Positions 1-7,500 of a stretch of 10,768 nucleotides of DNA are shown in pieces. This stretch comes from Bacteroidia bacterium (GTDB lineage: Bacteria > Bacteroidota > Bacteroidia > Chitinophagales > Saprospiraceae). The position numbers and the translations under genes were made by a program. A model generated the notes under the pieces. That model saw nothing but the letters and a program-made list of their open reading frames with translations, ran no database searches and had not been told where the DNA came from. The DNA lies in NCBI GenBank assembly GCA_030431945.1, contig JAUIIF010000093.1, positions 1-10,768 on the forward strand. Reading direction: 5' to 3'. Each line of letters begins with the position of its first letter. Within the stretch, counting starts at the first letter, position 1.

Positions 1-2679
1 GCGAAAGTTGCTTTTCAACGAACAACAACACTTCTCCGCGCCATTACCTTACTCCCCAATTACTACACTGAAGATCAGTTGGAATGGCGCCAGCTCAGGG
101 GCTACAAGTTCAAGCTCAGCGGTGACATTCACAACGTTGAAGGAAATTACCGGAAGGCCATTCAGAATACCGAGATTTCTCTGCGCCTCGAGCGGAACGG
201 AAAGGACAATGAGGAGCTGGAACCAATCACCAAACGTTACGTAGCGGATTACCACCTCAGCCTCGGTAAATATTATTACAATATCGGGGACTTTGAGCGC
301 AGCCAATCCCACTTCGCTCAGGCGAAGGACCTGGACGATAACTTCCTGCGGCAGGCAGGAAACAACTGGTTGCTGAGCGTACTGGCCCTCAAGCAGAAAA
401 ATTATGAACTGGCCCGGAATTACCTGGATACTTGCCTCGAATTACTCGAAAACAGCAACGGGACCAATCGCTTGAAGATACAGGCCCTGGTGGCCCTGAG
501 TACCCTCTATCAGGAAAATGGCGAATACGAAAAGGCGAGTGCTTTCAGCTACCGGGCAACCCGTGTACCCATCGCTGAAAGTAAATACCTGGCCTGGAGT
601 TCCCTGGGGGCCAGTGCCCTGAAGCAGGGGAAATACCCAGCGGCACTACGTGCCCTAGACCGGGCCCGCAAAGCGTTCCAGCGGGAGGAAAATGCCGCCA
701 CGGAAAGCCTCGGGTTCCTCGCCGAATTATACCGGCTTACGGGGGATACTTACCTGGAAATGGGGGCGCCCGAGCAGGCCTTGCCTTTCTTTCAGCAAGC
801 CCTGGTGGCCAACCACTGGCACTTTAAGGACACGATCAATTTTGCCGAAAACCCTGATCTGGAAGGTGTAAAAGACCCGATCTATTTCATCAAGGCATTA
901 ACCGGTAAGGCCAATGCCCTCAGCAGCTTACCCGCAGCTTCAGGATACAATGACCTGGGAATCGAAACGTTTTCCCTGGCCATCCAGTGGATGGATAGCC
1001 TCCGTACGGGGTATACTTCCGAAGCGACGATGCTGGGGTGGAGTGCTTTCTATAAAAGTGTGTACGAAGATGCCATCTCGGCCACCTATGACCTGTACCG
1101 GAAGTCGGGCAACAATACTTACCTGGAGCGGGCATTTACCTTCGCCGAGAAAAGCAAGAATGCCATCTTACTGGAACAAATACAGGCGTTGAAGGGAAAG
1201 TCTTACGCCGGCATTCCCCCGCAGTACGTCGACCGGGAGAAAGACCTGCTGATCGACCTCGCCTACTATAAAAAATTACTGCGTGCGCTGGGCCCGGCCG
1301 GGGCGGAAGAAAAGAGAAGCCGCTACCAGACTTTTCTGGCCCAAACGCAACTGGAACTGGCGGCCTTGCAGGAGGAACTGGAGCGGGATTATCCGAGGTA
1401 CCGGAAGATCAAGTATGGAAATGCCCCCCCGGACCTGACCCAGGTCAGAACCTTGCTGCTGGAGGAAGAAACGGCCCTGATTTCCTATTTCATCGGCCGG
1501 AACCGTGCCTTTGCCATCACAATTACGCCGACTACGGCTACGATGGTGGAATTGGCAGCCCCGAGCCGTATTAACCGGCAGACGAAGGCTTTTGTCCGGG
1601 AATTGCTGGAAATTGACACGGCGGAATCCGACATCGTCAGTGCCTTTGCCGCTTACAACCAAGCGGGAAGTGCGCTTTACGCAACCATCTTCGCTCCCCT
1701 CGAAGCCGGCCTGCCGGCGGCCGTAGAGCGCCTCATCATCATCCCCGATGCCGGACTTAACGGACTGCCATTCTCCGCGCTGCCTACTAAAGTTGTCCGT
1801 CAGCCCTCCGGTGATTTCGGACGGCAACCTTACCTGCTGTACGATTATCAAATACAATTTGCGTATTCCGCAGCCTTGCAGTTACGGAGCCGGGAAAATG
1901 CCGCAGCACTAGCCAGCTCTGAAAGCTGCCTGGCGTTTGCGCCGCCCTACCGCAGCATGCCTGCATCGCTGCTGGCCAACGCCCGGGCTGGTTTTCCAGC
2001 CCCTCTGGAAGGAACGGCCCGGGAAGTCCGGGAAATTGCGCGGTTCCTTACCGGAACCTTTGACTCTACCGGTACGGCGACTAAAGCCAGGTTTCTGGAC
2101 TTAGCTGGCCGGTACGGCATCCTGCACCTGGCGATGCACGGGGTGGCCGACCCGCAGGACCCCAGCGGCAATCATTTGATCTTCACCAACCTTGGTGTCC
2201 ATGGCGACTCACTGCCGGATAACCGGCTTTATCACTATGAGATTGCCAACCTCAACCTGTCTGCCCAATTGGTCGTCCTCAGTGCCTGTGAAACGGGGGT
2301 GGGTAAGTACGAAGACGGGGAAGGCGTCTACAGCCTGGCCCGGAGTTTCTCTTACGCTGGCGTCCCCAGCGTCGTGATGAGTTTGTGGAAAGCCAATGAT
2401 TTAGGAACCAGCAGAATTATGCCCGGTTTTTACGCACAACTGGCTACGGGTGTAGCGAAGGACCAAAGTCTGCAACGGGCCAAAATTGATTACCTGAGCC
2501 GGGTAAACCCCGAACACCGGCACCCGTATTACTGGGCTGCCTTTGTGGGGCTCGGAGAAGCCGGGCCGATTACGGAAGCCGGCTTCAGCGCCTGGACGTG
2601 GCTGGGGGGCATCGCCGCAACCCTGCTGATCCTGGGGCTGTGGGGCTGGCGGGCATTCTCGGTGACCAACCAGGGATGA
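1..2679 (+). CDS. TPR-CHAT domain protein (caspase-like peptidase family), 5'-partial, C-terminally membrane-anchored
   Basis: The frame is open from the first base to TGA at 2677-2679 (892 residues visible), so the gene starts upstream of the window; a TTG at 79 is only an internal codon. Residues about 40-270 are helical TPR-type repeats, for example the one around YHLSLGKYYYNIGDFERSQ. A linker carries the EKSKNAILLEQIQALKGK helix and a probable coiled coil (about 412-467). The CHAT domain spans about 473-850. It has the family His in HLAMHG (H713, codon 2137-2139), the Cys in LSACETG (C763, codon 2287-2289) and the late HPYYWAAFVGLGE motif, so the clan CD His/Cys dyad is intact. A hydrophobic helix (about 864-883) followed by Arg and a short tail predicts a C-terminal membrane anchor. 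CHAT proteins are known as caspase-like peptidases, including TPR-CHAT forms; the substrate here is unknown. The gene converges on a sigma factor / TPR membrane protein pair. A signal peptide would be expected in the missing N-terminus but cannot be seen. Confidence 0.93.
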   Translation, partial: AKVAFQRTTTLLRAITLLPNYYTEDQLEWRQLRGYKFKLSGDIHNVEGNYRKAIQNTEISLRLERNGKDNEELEPITKRYVADYHLSLGKYYYNIGDFERSQSHFAQAKDLDDNFLRQAGNNWLLSVLALKQKNYELARNYLDTCLELLENSNGTNRLKIQALVALSTLYQENGEYEKASAFSYRATRVPIAESKYLAWSSLGASALKQGKYPAALRALDRARKAFQREENAATESLGFLAELYRLTGDTYLEMGAPEQALPFFQQALVANHWHFKDTINFAENPDLEGVKDPIYFIKALTGKANALSSLPAASGYNDLGIETFSLAIQWMDSLRTGYTSEATMLGWSAFYKSVYEDAISATYDLYRKSGNNTYLERAFTFAEKSKNAILLEQIQALKGKSYAGIPPQYVDREKDLLIDLAYYKKLLRALGPAGAEEKRSRYQTFLAQTQLELAALQEELERDYPRYRKIKYGNAPPDLTQVRTLLLEEETALISYFIGRNRAFAITITPTTATMVELAAPSRINRQTKAFVRELLEIDTAESDIVSAFAAYNQAGSALYATIFAPLEAGLPAAVERLIIIPDAGLNGLPFSALPTKVVRQPSGDFGRQPYLLYDYQIQFAYSAALQLRSRENAAALASSESCLAFAPPYRSMPASLLANARAGFPAPLEGTAREVREIARFLTGTFDSTGTATKARFLDLAGRYGILHLAMHGVADPQDPSGNHLIFTNLGVHGDSLPDNRLYHYEIANLNLSAQLVVLSACETGVGKYEDGEGVYSLARSFSYAGVPSVVMSLWKANDLGTSRIMPGFYAQLATGVAKDQSLQRAKIDYLSRVNPEHRHPYYWAAFVGLGEAGPITEAGFSAWTWLGGIAATLLILGLWGWRAFSVTNQG

Positions 2680-2741
2680 TTCCTGGCCGCGGTTAATCTC
2701 ACTTTGCTAAGAAATACATCCAGCCACCAACTCGAACTGCC

Positions 2742-2758
2742 TTGGCTGAGGCAGCCAA
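2742..2758. repeat. Inverted repeat between convergent genes
   Basis: TTGGCT and AGCCAA form a perfect 6-bp stem around a 5-base loop, 62 bases after the CHAT stop codon and 92 bases after the stop of the opposing gene. It could act as a two-way transcript end, but no T-run follows on either strand, so the role is uncertain. Confidence 0.35.
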
Positions 2759-2802
2759 CGTTGACCGGCTCCGACAACTCCGCTTTGCACCGGCGGCCGC
2801 GC

Positions 2803-2822
2803 CCTGAGGTCAGGACATTTTT
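2803..2822 (+). terminator. Weak candidate rho-independent terminator after the CHAT gene
   Basis: CCTG-AGGT-CAGG makes a 4-bp, GC-rich stem with a tetraloop. It is followed after three bases by TTTTT (2818-2822). The site lies about 125 bases downstream of the CHAT stop on the plus strand. The stem is short, so this is a weak call. Confidence 0.3.
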
Positions 2823-2850
2823 GCCCTACTGCTGGCGCGACGGACAATCC

Positions 2851-3633
2851 TTATTCCAAGGTCTGTAATATGGCTGTTGCCTTCTCCTTCAGGTCCTGGC
2901 CGGCACTTGCCTGCACCACGGTCAGCAGTTCCTTCGCTTCCTTCGGCTTTTCCTGCTGTAGCTTAACCAGGGCGAGGTACCAATGCGCGGAGGTGACGTA
3001 GGCACTTTTTCCATCAGTAATGACGCTTTGCAACAGATTGCCGGCAGCCGTCAGGTCGGGCGGATTCAGGTTCAATTGGGCCTGGGCCAGGGCGAAAGTC
3101 AGCGCCATATTACTTTTGTCATTCGCCAGGAGGGCCGCAAAAGTTGTTGCGGCGGCTGCAAAATCGCCGGCTTTATACTGTTGTACCCCCGTAGCAAAAT
3201 CTATCGTGGGGGAAGTTTCCAACCCACTACGGTTCTGACTGGCTCCCAGGTCATAGGTCTCAAAGTTGGTCGCGTACAGTTCCTTCCCCGAATATTCCTG
3301 GGTAAAAGGGTTGTTCCACAAGAAAAGGCCGGCGGTAATCAACAGGAGCAGCGTTGCGGCAATGGCCAGGTAACGGCGCGTTCCCCGTAGCTGGCGAACT
3401 GGCGCGGCGGCCCCCTGGCGACTCGCCAGGTATTCCTTTCCGGCACGCACTACTTTTTGCTGAAAATCTACGGTCGCTTCATCCTCCAGAGCCTGATCAA
3501 TTGATTGCCAAAAGGTTACTTCTTCCTTCAGTGTGGCCTCCTGTTGCAACTGGCGATCAAACGCCGTACTTTCCTTACCGGATAAATTGCCGGAAAGGTA
3601 AGCGTCAATCTTTTCGTTATTCGTGGAGGCCAT
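2851..3633 (-). CDS. Single-pass membrane TPR protein with anti-sigma-like N-terminus
   Basis: A 260-residue protein, ATG at 3633, stop TAA at 2853-2851. Residues 1-70 (starting EKIDAYLSGNLSGKESTAFD, then LKEEVTFW) resemble the short helical N-terminus of Bacteroidota anti-sigma-type proteins. There is no Cys or His in this part, so a zinc-binding anti-sigma fold with metal is excluded. A basic stretch (RQLRGTRR, 80-87) precedes one hydrophobic helix (about 88-106), which predicts N-terminus inside and C-terminus in the periplasm. Residues about 143-255 form about three TPR-like helix pairs, the first around FATGVQQYKAGDFAAAATTF. The start lies 22 bases after the sigma factor stop, so the two are probably co-transcribed. 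No Shine-Dalgarno is visible, as is usual in this phylum. Its likely role is to hold or scaffold the sigma factor at the membrane; that is inference from order and topology. A plain TPR scaffold protein is the alternative. Confidence 0.85.
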   Translation of the reverse strand: MASTNNEKIDAYLSGNLSGKESTAFDRQLQQEATLKEEVTFWQSIDQALEDEATVDFQQKVVRAGKEYLASRQGAAAPVRQLRGTRRYLAIAATLLLLITAGLFLWNNPFTQEYSGKELYATNFETYDLGASQNRSGLETSPTIDFATGVQQYKAGDFAAAATTFAALLANDKSNMALTFALAQAQLNLNPPDLTAAGNLLQSVITDGKSAYVTSAHWYLALVKLQQEKPKEAKELLTVVQASAGQDLKEKATAILQTLE

Positions 3634-3655
3634 AATCGGTAAAGGATAAAAGGGG

Positions 3656-4216
3656 TTATTTTTCGGTTAATTCCTGGAAAACAGGATCAGCTTTAATTAG
3701 CCGGACCAGTTTTTCCTTGCATTTGAATTTGCGTTTTTTGGTGTAATTGATACTACTGTAGCCCATTTGAACGGTAATCGTGGCCATATCCACCTTACGC
3801 AGGAAGAGGCGAAGTACTTTTTGGCAGTCTTCTCCCAGGCGTAGAAACATTTTCCGGTACAGGAAAAATTGTTCCGTGTGTTCCAAAATGGGCAGGTCGT
3901 CAGCTACCAGCTGGTCTTCAGCTTCTTTTTTCAGACTTACTTCACGGCCGGATTTTTTTCTGAGCCGGTTAGACCAGATGTTACGGCAGATAGCGTAGAA
4001 ATAAGTCAGGAATTGGCTGCTCAGGGTAAAGTCCGGTTCTTTTACTTTTTGGTAAAGGACCACCAGGCCCTCCTGGAACACATCGTGAGCGTCATCGGCG
4101 GTACCTGAATTTGATTCTACCAGGTGCACAATGGCCTGATGATAGTCTTGATATATCCGTTTGATAATCGCCGAGTCTCCCCGACGAATACCCTCAATGA
4201 GTTCTTGCTTTTCCAA
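3656..4216 (-). CDS. Sigma-70 family (ECF-like) RNA polymerase sigma factor
   Basis: A 186-residue protein, stop TAA at 3658-3656. Region 2 lies at about 15-90, with the DDAHDVFQEGLVVLYQKV segment (core-binding part) and YFYAICRNIWSNRLRKK (-10 recognition part). Region 4 lies at about 118-175, from LGEDCQKVLRLFL to a basic helix, NYTKKRKFKCKEKL. There is no region 1 or region 3, which is the two-domain layout of ECF-type factors. The start is taken as TTG at 4216-4214: the codon just upstream is an in-frame TAA, no ATG occurs before region 2, and MEKQELIEGIRRGD is a typical beginning for this group. No Shine-Dalgarno is visible. The downstream neighbour, 22 bases away, is the TPR membrane protein and probable partner. 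The target promoters are unknown. Confidence 0.9.
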   Translation of the reverse strand: MEKQELIEGIRRGDSAIIKRIYQDYHQAIVHLVESNSGTADDAHDVFQEGLVVLYQKVKEPDFTLSSQFLTYFYAICRNIWSNRLRKKSGREVSLKKEAEDQLVADDLPILEHTEQFFLYRKMFLRLGEDCQKVLRLFLRKVDMATITVQMGYSSINYTKKRKFKCKEKLVRLIKADPVFQELTEK

Positions 4217-4384
4217 TTAGTGTGTTTCGTAGAGCCGGTCTTAAAGGTACGCAAACTAGCGAATAGCACTAAAGGGGGAAAGGTTTAACGAGTGGATATA
4301 CCGGTTTTCAATAAACCAGCAGCTGGGCGTTCCCAACTTTCTCTATGGCAAAGGTGCGGTCTTTTCCCGGCAATATGCTGGACC

Positions 4385-4429
4385 CAGCTTGCATCCTGCT
4401 ACCGGAAAAGTAGCACTCAGCTTGCAAGC
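4385..4429. repeat. Compact cluster: direct repeat, hairpin and palindrome
   Basis: The 9-mer CAGCTTGCA occurs at 4385-4393 and 4418-4426. Between the copies is a perfect 6-bp inverted repeat, TGCTAC/GTAGCA, with a 7-base loop (4397-4415). The second copy lies in a perfect 10-bp palindrome, GCTTGCAAGC (4420-4429). The site lies about 170-210 bases upstream of the sigma start, so an operator or RNA structure is possible. Confidence 0.5.
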
Positions 4430-4569
4430 GCAACGATCAGGGCTTACCCGGCCACGGGGAGGTGGTGGTCAAAAAGGGGGGGCTTTCAGGACAGGAGGCG
4501 CGGCCGCAGGTGCCAGGTGCGCAGCGGCGCAGAGCCGGCATACTACGTTGTTTACCCCTTTACGACGGC

Positions 4570-4581
4570 GCTACTAGTAGC
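4570..4581. repeat. Perfect 12-bp palindrome just after the giant gene stop
   Basis: GCTACTAGTAGC is fully self-complementary and lies three bases after the stop codon of the giant gene (TGA, 4587-4585). It could fold as a 4-bp stem with a CTAG loop in the transcript. No T-run follows, so it is not called a terminator. Confidence 0.5.
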
Positions 4582-4584
4582 TGC

Positions 4585-7500
4585 TCATCGTACCAGGGTG
4601 AAATCACCGGCCCTGATTTCCGTTTCCCCATCCCACCGCTGGTAGGAGACCACGTAGGTGTAGACAGCACCGGGGAAGTTCCTTCCCTCAGGAGACTGTC
4701 CGTTCCAACCCGCAGCCGGGTCATTCACCAGGAAGTTCTCCCGGTTGAAAACCTGATTGCCCCAGCGGTCAAATATCCGGAAATAGTTGACGGTCGGAAC
4801 GAAGGAGGAGTTACCATACACCAGGTAGATGTCATTGACGCCGTCCTGGTTGGCGGGGCTGAAGGCGGAGGGCAGGTAAACCAGTTCCTGTTCATCCACA
4901 ATTACGTTCTGGCGAAGGTTCAGTACACAGCCGTTGGTATCCGTGATGGTAACGGTAGCCACGAAGGTCTCCAGGGGGGAGGTGACCGGGGCCGGACAAT
5001 CAAGGCAGGCCAAACTGTCGTTCAGGTTCCCCCAGCTGAAGGTTGCCAACTGGCCGTCCGTCCGGTTCGTGGTAGCACCCAGTACTGCTTCCTCCCCGAG
5101 CCGGATAACCACATCATCCGCCGTTCCGGAAAAAGTCCCGCCGGTAAAAATCTGGAAAGTATCCCGCAAAGTGCAGCCTAGTTGGTCGGTGACCACCAGT
5201 ACGTTGGTGCCCTCCGGAAGCCCGCGTAATCCGTCAAAGAAAGGCTCCGGTTCACCGGTCGGGCTGCTGAAATCAAAGGGACCAAACCTGCCGGTAACAC
5301 TGGTAATAAACAGACGACCACCGACTTCCGGGCAGGGAGGTTGTTGCAGAGAGTAAGTAACGCCCGTAGGTGCTTCGGACACTACGCTGACGGTATCAAA
5401 ACTGCTGCAACCTGACTGCGGATGAATCACTTCCAGTACGTGGTCGCCGGCAACCTGGGTAAAAACCTGGCGGTTTTCCCCAACGATGGTTCCGGCCGGA
5501 CTGTACCACCGGTACCTGGTACCGGCCAGGTTGGGCGTGGCATTTCCTGTAAGCAAGGTCCCCGAACCATCACAAACCAAGGTTTGGGCTGGCCCTGCCT
5601 CCGCCACCAGGGTAACACCATCAAGGGTGACCCGGACAACGGCGTTAGTCGTACATTTATTTACGGTGTCAGTAACGGTCACCCTGTAGGTCCCCGCCCG
5701 GTCTACGGTAGCTTCCAAATTAGTAAGGGGGCCGGTAAAGTTCCCGTCAGCGGTACTCCAGGCAAAACGGTTAGGACCGTTAGCGATGACCCCGATGGTA
5801 ACCTCCGGGGTGCGGCAGTTGGCCGTTACCAGCGGCTGGGGCACACTGACCGTTGGGGGGGTCTCGTCAAGAACGACGGTGGTTTGGGCCGTTGCCGTAC
5901 AACCATTGTCGCGCCGAATGGCGGTCACCTCGTAGGTGCCGGTAGTGGTAATACCAGCTAGCGTTGCCGCGCTACCCACTGTATTGCCGTTAAAGGTCCA
6001 TTCGTAGTCGGCAGCAAGGGCCGGATCGGTAGCTGTTGCCACGAGGTCTACGGTTCTTTGGCCGCAATTCAAGGAATAAACCGCGGGAAGGTCGAGGATA
6101 AGCAGATCGCTGCTTTGCTCGATATCGATGGAATCGACGGCGGAACAACCGTTAGCCGCATCGGTAACCGTGACGTAGTACCTGCCCGGGGTGGTAACGT
6201 TCAGAATCCGGTTCGTTCCCAGGTCGGCGCCCATACGGTCCTGCCATTGATAATTAACGAGGTTTACGTTTTGCTGCGCCCGCAATTCCAGGGAGGTAAG
6301 GGTACAACTTAGGGTAGTGGCAGAAGCTGCAATATCGGCCAGGACCGTGCTGCGACGATCCTGGATGTTGAACGACTGGGTAATTTCACAACCGTTTTCA
6401 TCCGTAACGGATAGGGTATATAAGCCTGCGGGGACCTCTCCCAGGATATTGCCGACGACACCATTACTCCAGGAATAACTGAGTTGGCCGGTCCCGCCGG
6501 AATACTGTGCAGAGGCATAGCCCAATTGTAAACAGGTTTCATCCCTGATGCTGTCCTGGCGCAGAACAATGGGGCTGGCCGGTTCGAGAATGGTAAAAAG
6601 GGTATCCCAGGAACAGGCAAATGCCGTACGGTCGGTTACGGTCAGGGCATAGGTGCCCGCCCGTAAACCGGTGACGCTCGGACCAGCCAGGCCTGCGTTA
6701 TCCCAAGTAAACTGATAAGCCCCGTTGTTGCCATTTACGTTTAGTTGGATGGCACCCGTGGCTTCACCCTGGCACAACACATCCGTGACGTTTGAGGTAA
6801 CGTTGAAAACGGCATCCGTGACGTTGGCAATCCCTCCGGCCTGTCCGGAACAACCATCTCCACCCTGCACGGCTATGAGTTGAACGATGGTGGCGGCGGT
6901 ATAAGTAAGGGTCGTATCTCCGGAGGCGACAAGAGTCCGGTCCACCATGTTTTCCCGCACGGTGAAGGTAAACGGACCGGTACCGGTAAACAGTACGGGC
7001 ACTGCTGCCGTAAACGGCGCGTTACAAACGGAATAATTCCCGGAGATTGCAGCACGGGTATTGCTGAAGGTGGTCGTAACGGTATCCCGGTAAGTAATAC
7101 CGCAGGCATCCGTCACGAGTAGGGGGTAACGCGTAGTCCCGCCCAGCGTATTAACCTGGTAAATACTATCCAGTCCCGCCCCGTTATCCCAGTTAAAGTC
7201 GTAGGGGGCTGTACCTCCCGAAATTACCGGCCACATGGTCAGGGCTTCTCCCTGACAGTTAGCCCCGGAGTTGTCAACACTTCCCGCCAAAGGAGCCGGC
7301 GCAGCAATGAAGAAGGAGGTGTCCCGAAAACAGGTAGGGTCAGCAGCATCGGTTATCCGTAGGTTATAAGTTCCGGAGCTCAGTCCTGAACGGGAGGTAA
7401 CGTCTCCGGGCAAGTCACTCCAGGAATAACGGACGGGGATATTGCTGACGTCACTGATGGAAATGCTGCCGGATGCATTCCCACTGCAGCGTTCGTTTTC

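Larger units (their letters stand above)
4217..4584. other. Gene-free stretch between the giant surface-protein gene and the sigma gene
   Basis: This 368-base region must hold the end of the giant transcript and probably the sigma operon promoter, since both genes run on the minus strand. I see no convincing coding sequence and no clean hairpin-plus-T-run terminator. It holds a stem TGCGC/GCGCA with an AGCG loop (4518-4531), a weak stem GGTTT/AAACC (4303-4317), and the small repeats listed separately. On the minus strand CTAGTTTG (near 4250-4257) is one base off the Bacteroidota -7 element TAnnTTTG and has no partner TTG box. Confidence 0.6.

Noticed and set aside
79..81. TTG at 79 as the start of the CHAT gene
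   Set aside because: The frame stays open through all 26 upstream codons to the window edge, with protein-like helical sequence, so the true start lies outside.
1276..1857. A 193-residue open frame on the minus strand inside the CHAT gene
   Set aside because: It is antisense to a well-supported CHAT coding region, has no recognisable motif and is explained by the GC-rich codon pattern of the real gene.
1..2679. TPR-CHAT as part of a type III-E CRISPR (Craspase-like) or gasdermin defence system
   Set aside because: No cas gene, CRISPR repeats or gasdermin-like small gene is in the window, and the C-terminal membrane helix and sigma-factor context point to a different setting. The gene beyond the left edge is unseen, so this is not fully excluded.
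4248..4258. CTAGTTTG as the -7 promoter element of the sigma operon
   Set aside because: The spacing inside the element is one base short of TAnnTTTG and no TTG box is found about 20 bases upstream.
4471..4531. TGCGC/GCGCA hairpin plus TTTTT on the minus strand as terminator of the giant gene
   Set aside because: The T-run lies more than 40 bases beyond the stem, far too distant for a rho-independent terminator.
4462..5181. A 239-residue plus-strand frame over the C-terminal part of the giant gene
   Set aside because: It overlaps the conserved T9SS C-terminal domain on the opposite strand and has no family resemblance.
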